NCBI RefSeq assembly: GCF_910592395.1
Contig: NC_088321.1
Location: 10,788,001-10,852,000, forward strand
Length of the DNA stretch: 64,000 bases
DNA from: Lineus longissimus
Taxonomy: Eukaryota; Nemertea; Pilidiophora; Heteronemertea; Lineidae
Direction of reading: 5' to 3'
Both the position numbers and the translations under genes were made by a program. The notes under the pieces are model-generated. The model saw only the letters and a list, made by a program, of their open reading frames with translations. It had not been told where the DNA came from and did not search any database. Numbering within the stretch: position 1 is the first letter of the stretch; the number at the start of each line of letters is the position of its first letter. Positions 1-11,388 of this stretch are shown one piece after another.

Positions 1-95
1 TCAAACACGTGTCCCCCAACATAAAATTCGGGCGGTAATGCCGATACAATGTTGCTTACAGCATAAGCATTGTTTCAGGTTTGCCTTCTTGGTAG

Positions 96-2405
96 CAATG
101 GATCTGTAACATTCGTCAGAAACTTACTGAATCACCCGTATTGGCATATCCAGATTTTGATAAGACATTTTGTCTCACAACTGATGCATCCGGGCATGCT
201 ATCGGTTATGTGTTGAGTCAGTTGGATGACCAGGACAGAGATCATCCCATAGCATATTCAGGTAGGGCACTTAGAGGTGGTGAAAAGCGCTGGACAGTGT
301 CAGAACAGGAATGTCTAGGTGTCTTAGAAGGTGTCAGGCATTTTAAGGAATATTTGTCTCATCAGCACTTCCATATCTTCACGGATCATCAGAGCCTGAC
401 TTGGCTGCTGACCTGTAAACACAAGTCCTCAAAGTTACATAGGTGGACCTTGGAAATACAGCAGTATGACTTCGCTATCACTCACACACCAGGTCGTCAG
501 AATCTTGTCGCTGATGCTCTAAGTCGCAGGAGATATGATGTTCCAGTTTTCTCTCCTCAGGACTCAGAATCTCAAGGTGGTCCAAAAGCCACTGGCGAAG
601 GCGACCGTGCCCAAGTGTCAACCTCGAATGAGGAACAGTCTGAACCTGTCCGGGTTGAGGTGGCATTTGAGTACTCTTCTAGAGAAGCCCCAGGCATGAA
701 TGTGATATCTGCTGCATCAGATGAGCCCTCATCTGTGCCTGAGCCACCAGATAGCTCCAATATTGGTCAGTTTCAGAAGCTATGCCCAGATTTGTCTCCC
801 ATCATTGCATTTCTGGAGGATAGTGTTCTCCCAGATGACCCCAATGTAGCAAAGAAAATTGCTAACATTTCCAGTCAGTATGAAATGTTGAATGGGGTGC
901 TGTACCACATCTTTCAACCCAGACGTAAGCGACCTCCTGCTGATGAACGCCTGATCAAACAGTTGGTAATACCGGCCAATATGAGGTCAGCGGTGCTTCG
1001 CTCCTTTCATGATTCAGCAGCGGGTGGCGCTCATCTAGGGTTGCAGCGTACATTTGCATCAATTCGATTGAGGTATTTCTTTCCTGGTAAGTATCAATTC
1101 ATTCATGACTACATTCAGTCTTGCTCTCAGTGTCAACAGGCAAAGTCGCCTCGTCACAAACACCCGGCTCCATTGACATCGATGCCAGTGCAAGACGTCT
1201 TTCAACGCCTGCACATTGATTTCATTGGTCCCGTTCATGAGACACCTTCTGGATTCAAACATATTTTGCTTGTTGTCGATAGTTATTCCAAGTGGCCGGA
1301 ATGTTTTCCCTTGAAGACTCAGGAAGCTAGTGAGGTAGCAGATGTCCTATTTCGTGAAATCTTCTCACGCTATGGGGCCCCAAAGACGCTCATTTGTGAC
1401 AGAGGTCGAAATTTCATGTCGCAGTTGGTAAATGCAGTGTGTGAAATATTCAAAGTTAAACATCACTACACCAGTGCATATCACCCACAGACCAATGCTT
1501 CCTGTGAGCACACCAATTCAACTATTGAACAGTCAATTAGGGCCTACATTGATGACTCGCAAGACAATTGGCCAAGTCTCTTACCGGGCATAATGATGGC
1601 ATTTCGCATGTCTCCATCGACTCAGTCGATACAATTGTCTCCATTTTACATGCTGTTCGGTCGTAAAATGTCCATGCCCTTTGATGCAAATTTGATACCT
1701 CAAGACAACCTCCGGCCTAATGTCAAACGTCATATGGATGAGGTGCTCAAAAACTTGAAATTGTCCAAGGCAATCGCCTCTGATAACCAGGTGCAGGCTC
1801 AAAAAAAGAGCAAAACTAGGCATGATAGGAGGGCAACAGATCCACAATTTCGTATAGCTGATTTGGTATGGTTATTTTCCCCAAAGGTGCCAGTGGGTCT
1901 CTCTCCAAAGTTCCATAGAAAATGGAAGGGACCATATTACATAACTCGGCTCGGTCAAAACTTCACCTACCAATTGAGGGATTGTGCGACAAATCAGATC
2001 ATGAGGTCACTAGCCCATGCAAACAGGTTGAAACGGTTCTTTGATCCAAGGGATAGGTCCACTGAGGACATAGTCGTTCCTCAAACGGGGGATACAGAAG
2101 GTGACGATACAGAGGTGTCGCCGACCTCTCAGACAGAGACGAGCACAGACGACAATGGTCAGCTCGATCTCCAAACCGACCACACCCTCCCAGCTGACAC
2201 TCAGGACGAGTGGGGAGAGGTTGAACGCTTGATAAAGGTATCAAGAGGTCAGGGAAAGAAATGGTACAGAGTCAAATGGAAGGATAGGTCTCCTTCTACA
2301 TGGGTCGTCGAAGACAAGATTAGTGACAATCTCAAACGTGAATTTCACATTCAACATACCTACTCTGGTAAAAGGCGCAAGAGGCCTCATAGATTCTTAA
2401 AGTAA
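96..2405 (+). CDS. pol: Ty3/gypsy pol, C-terminal part: RNase H, integrase, chromodomain (5' truncated)
   Basis: Retrotransposon polyprotein that would remove RNA from the RNA:DNA hybrid and insert the cDNA. Counting from the TTG at 141, RNase H has acidic residues near D15 (TTDASG), E57, D82 and D125 (VADALS). The HHCC zinc-binding region is near H290, H298, C328 and C331. The integrase core has D360 (HIDF), D420 (CDRG) and E456, an exact DD35E spacing. A chromodomain-like tail lies at about 688-730 (EWGEVERLIK...WYRVKW), which in gypsy chromoviruses guides integration to chromatin. The frame is open upstream to a TAG at 93-95, and codons from about 111 read like the end of the RT connection domain, so the coding sequence starts before the ATG-less TTG. 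Protease and most of RT are missing, and no 5' LTR is present. Family assignment is firm; activity is excluded by the truncation. Confidence 0.93.
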   Translation, partial: QWICNIRQKLTESPVLAYPDFDKTFCLTTDASGHAIGYVLSQLDDQDRDHPIAYSGRALRGGEKRWTVSEQECLGVLEGVRHFKEYLSHQHFHIFTDHQSLTWLLTCKHKSSKLHRWTLEIQQYDFAITHTPGRQNLVADALSRRRYDVPVFSPQDSESQGGPKATGEGDRAQVSTSNEEQSEPVRVEVAFEYSSREAPGMNVISAASDEPSSVPEPPDSSNIGQFQKLCPDLSPIIAFLEDSVLPDDPNVAKKIANISSQYEMLNGVLYHIFQPRRKRPPADERLIKQLVIPANMRSAVLRSFHDSAAGGAHLGLQRTFASIRLRYFFPGKYQFIHDYIQSCSQCQQAKSPRHKHPAPLTSMPVQDVFQRLHIDFIGPVHETPSGFKHILLVVDSYSKWPECFPLKTQEASEVADVLFREIFSRYGAPKTLICDRGRNFMSQLVNAVCEIFKVKHHYTSAYHPQTNASCEHTNSTIEQSIRAYIDDSQDNWPSLLPGIMMAFRMSPSTQSIQLSPFYMLFGRKMSMPFDANLIPQDNLRPNVKRHMDEVLKNLKLSKAIASDNQVQAQKKSKTRHDRRATDPQFRIADLVWLFSPKVPVGLSPKFHRKWKGPYYITRLGQNFTYQLRDCATNQIMRSLAHANRLKRFFDPRDRSTEDIVVPQTGDTEGDDTEVSPTSQTETSTDDNGQLDLQTDHTLPADTQDEWGEVERLIKVSRGQGKKWYRVKWKDRSPSTWVVEDKISDNLKREFHIQHTYSGKRRKRPHRFLK

Positions 2406-2619
2406 ATGTACATTTCCACTGCTCTCTTCAAAAATAATGTCTGATCGGATGGGTTGCCACACGTTTCCTGCTATGTCAGAAATTCTATGATCACCTGCAA
2501 AACCTCTTTACAGTTTCTTGGTGCTAAGTGTTATGTGAGACGTCACATGACACCATCTGGTCAAATGCTTTTCTGACATACTGTGTTTTTTTGTCCTAGG
2601 TAACCGCTGGAGACTTGTA

Positions 2620-3861
2620 ATGACCTTACTGATGACATTCTTGATGGCTGGACAAGTGGCGGCGGACTCGACACAGTCTGCTACATTTCAAGGCGACATA
2701 ATCAACAGATTAAATTACGGGGTGATCTTCAAGCAAGAGAATTCCCTCTACTTCACTTCAGAATACTGGTTGCACATGTTTGAGATTCAGCTACCCAGTA
2801 CAGGTGTAATTCAACACAAGAATCTAACTTGTAATTTTGCTAATGCTACTTGTGCCCTTATGACTAAGATCTTAGACCATGTGCAGCATCTAAATGTGGA
2901 TGTTGCTCTGAAAATAGATGCGTACATGCATTTGATTCGTCAGTTGATTCTCCACCCTACACACTCAGCATTTCGCATGGGAAAAACTAAGCGGGCTCTG
3001 TTGTCATTCATTGGCGACCTATCAAAATCACTTTTTGGGACAGCCACCACTAAGGACTTAGAAGTCTTAGCGCGGCATGTCCAGTCCATGCAGTCCAGAA
3101 ACACAAGGCTGCTTAACGTCATGAAAAAACACGAGTCAGGATTCTCCTCTTTCATTTCACATACTGAACATAGGTTCCATGACATGGTCGTACAGTTAGC
3201 TTCAGAGAGGCATGCACTTGAAACCCTGTCCCAAAAATACAGCACTTATTTGGCAGATACCCAAGCTGCTTTCACAATGACTTCTGTTTATACGGCTGAA
3301 GTGATTAAATCTGTAAGGGCCATATCGGACCAAATGGATAGCTTACTAGACTCGGTAATTGAACTCTCCCAGGGAAAGATTCCACCTAGGTTACTTACGC
3401 CCAACACTTTGACAACTGCATTGACTGATATCCAAACCAGATTAACCCAACAGTTCCCGGAATTCAGGTTGATTAAGACTAATCCAACAGATTATTATAG
3501 ACAGGCTGATTTCATGGTCGCTAGGACTCATAAGGTGATGTACATTACAGACAAGTTTCCGATGTCAGCTCAGAATGGTATGAAACTGTTCCGTATTATA
3601 TCTCTTCCCTTGCCGATTAACCACACATCAACTCATGCAACACAGCTACTTGATTTGCCTGAATTCTTAGCTATCAGTTCAACCAATAGTCACTATTCCT
3701 TACTCAATCATGGAGATTTCCTGTCGTGTAGTGTAAGTAACCCCATGTACTGCAACAAAAACATTGCAATCAAACCAATTTCGAATACATCTTGTGCGCT
3801 AGCCTTGTTCCAAAATTCCAAACAAAAAGTTGATAAAATCTGTGATTTCCGCCTTCTCTGA
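2620..3861 (+). pseudogene. env: F-type envelope-like ORF of the gypsy element, N-terminal part
   Basis: This 413-codon ORF follows pol by 214 bp. Residues 1-15 form a hydrophobic signal-like start. Possible N-glycosylation sites (NLT, NAT) follow near residue 70. A basic tetrad GKTKR at 121-125 precedes a hydrophobic ALLSFIGD stretch and then LFGT. This order (dibasic site, fusion-peptide-like segment, L-F-G) is the pattern of insect errantivirus and baculovirus F-type envelope proteins. Residues 145-240 are helical in composition, as expected of the post-cleavage subunit. The ORF stops at 3861, but similar coding continues at once in another frame (see the next entry), so the gene is frameshifted. 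Position after pol and the F-like motif make the call likely; remote homology should be confirmed by profile search. Confidence 0.72.
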
Positions 3862-3863
3862 CT

Positions 3864-4391
3864 ATCCAATGTCCAAATGGAAACAAAACTCATGAAGGTT
3901 GTTCATTGTGGCTTCTAAATGTGTCATATCGTTGTTCGGTGTCATCCAAGTCTCATTATTTGCCCCCTCGCTTGCAAAGCTGCACGGTGGCATTATCTGA
4001 TACACCGGTTACAACGTCATACCCAGTAAATTTGGCACTATTGCGAAACTTCTTTTCTGAGGCACTAACGTCGGACATCTTTGGAAATACTACCTTTCCC
4101 TCTCCCATTTCGGTTGAAGTGCCTCCCTTCAAGATATTCAAGTCAAACTTCTCGTCTTTCCTGGTTCAAGATCGACAGAGCGATCTGAGTTTTCGAAAAA
4201 TGGCAGAAAGTGCTAAAAGACGCGAAGTCATCTTTCAGAACTTGGCAGAGCCTGTCATTGATGGCCAAATTGCTATTTCTGGTAGCTGGTTTGACACAAG
4301 ATCCGTTCTCCCTATAGCTTCAGTAGTTACGGCATCAGTGTCATTGATTCTGTTTATCTGGACCGAGCTTCAACTTCAATCTGATGAGTAA
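3864..4391 (+). pseudogene. Envelope-like gene, C-terminal part with membrane anchor (shifted frame)
   Basis: The frame starting at 3864 is open without a Met and directly continues the envelope ORF that stops at 3861. It is Cys-containing at first and then runs through a helical segment ending in a hydrophobic stretch of about 20 residues (VLPIASVVTASVSLILFIW) before the stop at 4389-4391. That layout fits the C-terminal ectodomain and transmembrane anchor of a class I/F-type fusion protein. A single frameshift near 3855-3865 separates the two parts, so the gene as it stands cannot make one protein. An alternative is a separate accessory ORF, but there is no credible start codon. Confidence 0.55.
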
Positions 4392-4695
4392 GCCGACATC
4401 AGCGACTGAGGATGTTCAGCCCATGCAGCAAGAAATGCTTATGGCAATTGCCATTGTAGTTCTTCAAGCCTTTCTAGTTGTATGCATTCTTTCCTTGTTA
4501 GTGTTCTTGTACAAGAAGTTCGGGAATCAGGTCAATGCAACCCATCTAGTCATGGAACTCACAAATGGAATTCAATCGATAATGATTAAGATAGTGCAAC
4601 TACCAGTTTGCGCAGGTAATCTACAGATTCTCTACCCAACAGAAATCCATGACATTGACATCACGGGACGTTTCTTCCCTAAACTGGGTTATTAA
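4384..4695 (+). CDS. Small ORF with a transmembrane helix, end of the envelope region
   Basis: 103 codons whose ATG overlaps the stop of the preceding frame (ATGAGTAA, positions 4384-4391). Residues 18-43 are strongly hydrophobic (IAIVVLQAFLVVCILSLLVF) and are followed by a basic YKKFG, a typical inside-positive anchor. The stretch could be the true cytoplasmic end of the envelope protein displaced by a second frameshift, or a small separate membrane protein reached by termination-reinitiation. No family recognised. It is the last coding segment of the retroelement; no clear polypurine tract or 3' LTR follows. Confidence 0.4.
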   Translation: MSKPTSATEDVQPMQQEMLMAIAIVVLQAFLVVCILSLLVFLYKKFGNQVNATHLVMELTNGIQSIMIKIVQLPVCAGNLQILYPTEIHDIDITGRFFPKLGY

Positions 4696-5630
4696 CTGGT
4701 TAATTTAAAACTCACAAATACTCTAAACCAACAGTCTGTAAATGTTCCAACTCAAATGCGCATCTTTCCTCTTCAAGCGAGGACCATTAAGCTGATCACA
4801 GCCAAACCATTTACTGCTCACCTCCTAATACAACACTGTCGAATGTATCAATACATCGCACCAATGAAACAAGCAACGGCACCAACTACAGACAACGGTC
4901 AGAACCAAGTTAATGATGACACAACACACCAAAATTCCAACATGTGGCCAAGTTTGGGAGAACTTAGACACTGAGCAGGAGTATTGAGTTTGTAATGCAA
5001 AACTAACCGGTAGTACACATGTATGTTCTAACAATTATATGATTTCGGTATCTATCAGTATATCAGAACGATGGTGTGATATAGCTCAATTATAGAATTT
5101 TGTATCTATCGGTATATCAGATAGACGGTGTGATATATATAACAACAAAAAAAATGTTTGATTGGTCATTCTAAAATACCTTGGTACCGTAAAGTCAACT
5201 TTTAAATGGAAAATGCATAAGCCTCGTTCTGAGAGTGGAGTGTTTTGGACACGCAACCAAGATGCTCTACCAAAGTTCCCTCGGGTTGCACTAAAATGTG
5301 GAACCATGCACACAGCTCACTTCAGAAGTTTGAGGCTCTCAAAACACTGCTTCAAACACAAATCAGCCAAGGAAGCATCAACCACCCTAAGTTTTTTAAT
5401 GAGCACTACACATATTTGCTGAGAAAAACGCTCCAAATAGCCCATTTGCGCGGATTTTAGCGTCACTTGAGCGAGCCGATCCGAACTTCCTATACGGGCT
5501 GCCGTAACATAATGTAAACAACGGCGCTACCGGCGCTCCGGGCAGGCGATGGATGGAATTTGCCAAATTCGCACATATTCAAGTTATTTCGTGGCCTATC
5601 TTTTTAAGTTTGAGGTATTTTAGAATAGAA
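4696..5630. other. Non-coding, with a 54-bp tandem duplication
   Basis: No supported gene. An imperfect tandem duplication with period 54 starts at 5049 and 5103 (TATCTATC[A/G]GTATATCAG...GTGTGATATA). The segment probably includes retroelement 3' sequence, but no LTR end is clear. Confidence 0.4.
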
Positions 5631-5794
5631 ATTGAACCCTCGGCTTCGGACCTTGGTTGAGTTACCAAGACACTCTCGGGTGGAGCAAAAATTTCGTCCA
5701 AACCCTCGCCTGTCGGCTCGGGTTTGGACTGTATTTTAGCTCCACCCTCGAGTGTCTTGGTAACTCAACCAAGGTCCTCCGCCTCGGGTTCAAT
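5631..5794. repeat. 164-bp foldback (MITE-like hairpin)
   Basis: The sequence is a long imperfect inverted repeat. The left arm (ATTGAACCCTCGG...CCTTGGTTGAGTTACC) and right arm (GGTAACTCAACCAAGG...CCGCCTCGGGTTCAAT) pair over almost their whole length around a short centre near 5715. Such whole-element palindromes are typical of foldback MITEs. No coding potential and no clear TSD. Confidence 0.7.
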
Positions 5795-8386
5795 TCCTTA
5801 AACAGAGACTATGAAGGACACTGGCAACAGTTTGGGGAGTGCTTTATTTCCACGTCAGTAATCTGACAGTGAGCTGGTAACCCATGTCGTGAACTTGAGC
5901 TTCGGAAAATTTGGTTTTACAGTCACGATGTTGCCACCTTCATGATTTCTGTGGAAGAGTTAGGGCCAACGATTGATGCGTCATAGACATAAATGTAAAT
6001 TGTTTGTAGAGTTTGCGGTGTTGACAACCCTATTAGCACTTGTCTTCACCTGGTATAACATATTTAAGAAGTAATCGGAATTAATTAGATAGATGTGATG
6101 GTTGTTTTCATATGATGTGTGTATACTGTGTTTAAGAATCAGTTACTTAAGATAGTTTTGATGGTTGGTTACATACACTAGTGAGTTAGATGTCATGAAC
6201 TTTGGGAAAACTTCCTAGGAGTGATTACGGTTTGAACACAACGCTTTGCGGGAGCAAAGTCTTTTTAAAACAAGAGGAATATTTTATGGTGTTAATTTCA
6301 AGATAGATTCTACAGAATCAGAATGTTTTATGATTTCATATTTTCGGACGCTAGCCATCCAACTTTGGCTGTTTAGCAATTTTATCCCACACACATGTAT
6401 AAGCAGTTCTATGCCAACCAGTATTTATCTTGGCTTATCCACATGTAGCAGCAAGTCAAGAACCTTACTCAGATGTGCCGGCATGTTCAAAGAGGTTTGT
6501 TAATTAGAGTCAATATTAGTCAGGAGATTAGCTCCTGGTTCTATCGTACTTGTTTTTATGTGAAGTAATTTAGTTAGTTTAAGGCATATTGGTCAAATTG
6601 GAATTCTATAAAGTAGCTCGATTGGGTGAGGTGTGTTTTCTTAGCAACTGTTTAAGCCAGGACAGGCGTGGACTGAAAGCCCTGATATTCACTGTGCTGC
6701 CAAACCGCAAATTTCTGTATACCAACCAGCTTCAGTTCCGCAACTTGACTGAGGATGGCGCGACGATCGCCGTCGGTCAAGAAAACGAGTGTGAAAAGAC
6801 CCAAATATTTCCCTACCAGCAGGCGCTGCCCTCTTTTTTTAAGTTCTAAACTATCATAGCAGACAACATGGCGGCATTTCACCAGTTTTTTCATTTGTGA
6901 GTTGATAAAATGCATGAATATTCGTTAATTTAGGATGGATTTTGCCCCAATTTTGACTACCGGAAGTGGTACTTAACCCCGACTTTGAAATGATCGTGTT
7001 AGTTTGTCTTTGGCATTTTCAAAATTCTGAAACGATACGATTTTACTTCGGACATTCACCAATATGTATGCTCTGTGCTGAAATGTATTGACTTGGATCG
7101 TACGAAAATAGAACCAACCTGAAAATTTTTTTCATGGTTCTAGGGACATGGCACATGCTTGACGTGACGTTCATGCGTCACTGAATCCCATGGCTGACTG
7201 CATGGTGATGACCTTCTTGAAGGGCGACAATGACGGCCATTTTGGTTTTTAAAAAAAGTAGGCCTAGTTAAATAGAACTAAGTCTAAGCCTATATTATAA
7301 AGAATATGTCCAACTTAACATGTGTTACTGTAAATGGAATTGTTTTAACTGAGATCAATAGAAATAAAAGAAACAATTCTACACGATTGGCAATATGAAT
7401 AATGACGGACTGGCTCTCCCGGCCCCCCAGGTCCATGCTGTGACATGAGTCGTGGCTGGTTTTTCCCACACTACATTAGTCATTAACTCATGAGCTGCTT
7501 AAGCCTTCACTGCATCTTGGGAGGTAGGGTAGGCATGGTAACTTATGACATCCCGTCTTGACTAGTTCTATACAAGGGCATATTAAGCCCCCCCCCCCCC
7601 CAATTATGTAAAAAATCTTATTTGAAATTGACCATGAATTGGCCAGCTCCCCCACCCCCTGTTCTCAAAACCCTGAATCCGCCCTTGTTATATAATGCCA
7701 AGTGAATGTAGGCTTAATCCTAAGGGTGCTTCGTCAGGCTATAGTAAATGGACATGGGGTGGGGGTCGGGGTGGGGTTGATCATACATTTTGTAGTACGA
7801 CAATGACATGACATAGGCCGCTTACCAAGCCCACTACAGCACAGGCACGTTCAACAGTACCTGCCCGTACAAATCATGAAATACAACATGCAGAGCTGAA
7901 CGTGCCACCGTTAGCGGTTTCTGAGGCCTGCACAATGACATACATCATACATGACAGTAACATTTCTTTTAAATTCCAGTTTGGACAACTGAAAAAAGCA
8001 AGTTGGCACTATGGCAATGTTGGGCACAGCCAACGTGATGAATGAAAATGGACCTTCAAACGACATGGAAGGAGTCCCAAGACCCACTGTCAATTGGGTA
8101 ATTGTCATCAGTGTTTCTGCCAGAAATATTTTAAAGGGGGGGGACAAACCATAATTTTGCAGCAAATCCTGTTTAAAACTGCAAATTTTGTCTGTTTTTT
8201 TACAATGACCTTTTGAGATGTGTATCGATATCAGAAGTTCCAAGGCCATGTCTGGAGTTCTCACCAATACCATGTTGCTGATCAACTCAACATAGGCACT
8301 ACTCTGTAACCTTGATAAAAGTAATAGTGTATGTTGTTTACAGTTCTTATGTCAATTAAAATATCGTGTTTTTTCTTCGGCATCAG
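5795..8386. other. Intergenic, no gene recognised
   Basis: Only short chance ORFs are seen. There is a 14-base C tract at 7588-7601. From about 8040 there is a possible short 5' exon of the gene at 8387, but its phase does not join cleanly, so it is not claimed. Confidence 0.4.
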
Positions 8387-11300
8387 AAAGGAAGTCAAGC
8401 CTTCAAAGAGGAAACGTTTCCCGATTGGACAGTGGGCCAGGGACCAGAAACTTAAAACGGTGAAAGAAGCATCCAACACTCGAGCGGAACAGTTACAAAG
8501 CGACATTTACAGAAAGGAGGAAAGGATATCTGAGTTAAACGCACATGTAAGTCCAAAAATATTATGTGTGGAGCTCTTGATTTGACCAGAGTCTCTCTAA
8601 TGAAGTCCCTTCCTTTCATTTCACCATTTACCAAGGTCATTTTACAATGGCTTGAATTGATGAGTCACGGTCAGAAAGAACTCTGCAGTGCCAGGGTTCT
8701 TTAACATACATGCTTTCTAACAACTGGGCCCAGACCTGTAATTTGTTGCTTGTTTTTATTCTGTATAGTCAATATGACAATATTTATTAGGACATGATTT
8801 GATATCCTCATTTCAAATTTTTCTGTTCTTCAGATTGAGTGGCTAGAGCGCCTAGAGGCGGATAAAAAAGCTAATATAACCCCAAAGATTATGATGGACA
8901 AGCAAGTTCAAGTTTGTAGCAATTCGGCTAACCAGCTGTTAGTGGTACGTAGAGGGATCCTAGAGGAAGCACAAGTCTTCAGATTTAATATCACAGAGTC
9001 AGCCAGGTGCCGCTGTTTCGACTGCGCCATTCTGACAGCCCATCACATGTAGATCATCACGTCACCAGTCCAATTAGCAATAATATGAATCTGTCATTGA
9101 AAGTGACCAGTTTGGACTTTGTTTCACACCTACCTGTTTGAGATGGATGCAAGAGCACATTTAAGCTGATAATTAAGCCCCGGAAAAAGCCAGGATTTTC
9201 ATGCCAGATGGAAGTACAATTATAGTTGATGATCTAAATGTATGTCAATTGCTCTTTATCCTTTCAGGATCAAGAAAATGGTCAAATACCTGGCAAACAA
9301 AAGACTCCAACGCATCTTAGCCCTGCTAATCCAGATCAGTGCATGATGAGTAGGAGTACAACTTCCGCTCGTATGAAGGAGACCACCAAGGCAGTGAAGC
9401 TCATTCATGGTAACAATATCAAAAATGTAAAAGATGCCACTTTGCTCTCACTTGTAAAGCTCTGCACACCTAATGAATTGAATGATTATATCCAAAGAAG
9501 TAAGTCATGTAAAACTGCATTGTTTAAAAAGGGCAAGGTGAAAAAGCGAAAGAAAATTCAGGAAAGAAATGCTAGAAAGAATGTAGTGAGGTGTGTTGAA
9601 ACACTTTATTAGGGTGGGATGATTTCTAGTAGAAAATACAACTCCATTAGATGTTCTAATCTAGGTCATAGTGAGCCAGAATCATTGACATACAAGGAAC
9701 TGAAACAGGAATTAGATGCTATCATGGAAGAAACTAGAACTCAACCAGTAGAAGGTTGTGGTGGAGTTTACAGGGATTTTGAGACAACGCTCTTGAAACT
9801 AGCAGAAATCTATTTGAAAATAGATGGTGTTCTTGTTGAGCAGAGCGGCAGTGGTTTGAATTGGTTTGGAAAAAACAGGGGTAATTTTGCTATTGCCATT
9901 GGGGCCGATGGTGCTCCGTCGGGGAAGCACAATACTAAAACTTCGCTACTTCTCTCATTTGTCAACGCCGTTGACCAGGTGTCCAGTTGTGATCACAACT
10001 ATCTCATTTTTGGTGCAGATCTTGCCGAGGATGATCCCATTTTCTTTTCACATCTAGCTAAAATATTTGGAGATATGGGGTCCATTGAACGAAAAGAATA
10101 TGAGGTTCTTGAAACCAAAGTCACATTTAGTCTTGAACTCATACCAGGTGACTGCAAATGGATTGCATCTGCATGTGGTGAACTATCAAATGCAGCAACC
10201 TACCCCTCCTCCTTTGGTAATGTAACACAAAGTTCTCTTTCTACATTAAATGGCAGTATTGGGGAAAGTGAAGATGATACTTGGCACCCATGGGGGTATC
10301 TGGAAAGACTAGAAACGGTTAAAAAAGTGGCAGCATTGAAAAAAACTGTCTTTCAGCGCCCTAAGATTACTAAGTTCATTGCACAGCAGCAGTCACGGCA
10401 GGAATTTGCCCCGGTACTCGGGAAATATACTGATAAATGCTATATTGACCCACTTCATGTGAAGAATAATGCTTGCCAACAAATGAATAATTTGTTGATG
10501 ATGGAAGTGATCAATTTGACCAAGGAGGCTGTGCTGAAGAAAAACTTGGATTGTCCAGAGTTTGCTGATTCACCGATCGGACGGTATCTATCTGCTTTGA
10601 AAAATGAGATAAAAGCCGGTAAACTTCATCACAGAATCTGCAAGTGGTACAAAGAGGTCCAAACTCAACTTTCTCAGAAAGGTGTAGCTTCTAAATGTAC
10701 TGTGAGATTTACAGGTGAAGATTCACTTAAGTTCTGTAATGGGTTCCATAACTTGACCAGCATCATCTTTTCTGCAAGAATGGACGGGGAGGAGATTGGA
10801 AACAAATGCCTCCGCCCTTTGGTGCTGCACTTCTGCTGCACTGTGTTAAGGGAAGCTGTTGCATTGTTTTCAAAGACAAAGTTCTCTGAGTGCGACTTAG
10901 TCCAACTCAGGCATGTTTGCAAGATGTACCATGCAGCTCATGCACTTTTCCTTACTGGAGTTTCCCTCACAACATGGCACATTGGTTACGCTGTTCCTTA
11001 CCATGCTACTATTATCTACCATAAGTTTGGTGTTGGTTTGGGATTAAATTCTATGCAGGGCAGGGAAGCAAAACACCAGCAGATTGACATGTATCAGAAG
11101 TTCACAACAGCTCAAAACAAATGGGCTCTGACATTCAAGCATGAGTATGTCCAACTCTTTTGGTTGAAGGAACAGGGCATTGCTTCAGAGGCTCGAGACA
11201 TGGCAAAGTCTCGCGACCACAGCCAGTTGCATGTGTTCAAAACATTGCCTGATCAGTGCAGGTGTGGCATTAAAAAGAAGAATGACAAATGCATATACTG

Positions 11301-11388
11301 TGACTACTTTATCACATCGTTGATTACTGCAAGCTGTTGTAAGGGGATGATCGTTCCACAGCTTAGGCAAATTGTTAATTCTCGATGA
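8387..11388 (+). CDS. Spliced transposase-like gene of an unnamed metazoan family, one in-frame TAG
   Basis: Three exons join in phase: 8387-8546 (donor GTAAGT), 8834-8944 (donor GTACGT) and 9268-11388. The first two encode a basic, then coiled-coil segment (RAEQLQSDIYRKEERISELN). The long exon carries, numbered from the ATG at 9619, GADGAP at 95-100, FGAD at 131-134, a YIDPLHVKNNACQQ segment, QGREAKH near 480 and a terminal CRC...CIYC zinc-ribbon-like cluster near 547-561. I know this motif set from many unannotated, repeated genes of cnidarians and molluscs. The acidic GADGA/FGAD pair suggests an RNase-H-fold nuclease or transposase, but that is inference. A single TAG (9610-9612) interrupts the long exon, and the frame is open on both sides for 586 further codons. 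A polyadenylation signal follows at 11994. Confidence 0.6.

Larger units (their letters stand above)
96..4695 (+). mobile_element. Ty3/gypsy chromovirus remnant with envelope-like gene
   Basis: The element comprises the truncated pol, a 214-bp gap and the broken envelope region, all on the plus strand. Neither LTR could be delimited: the 5' side runs off the recognisable sequence near position 96, and 4696-5630 gave no convincing TG...CA repeat pair because the partner LTR is outside the window or lost. Pol is one uninterrupted reading frame of more than 750 codons, which suggests fairly recent activity compared with the frameshifted envelope. Confidence 0.8.

Noticed and set aside
8040..8105. 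Possible first exon (MNENGPSNDMEGVPRPTVNW) of the gene at 8387
   Set aside because: Its donor phase does not join the exon at 8387 in frame.
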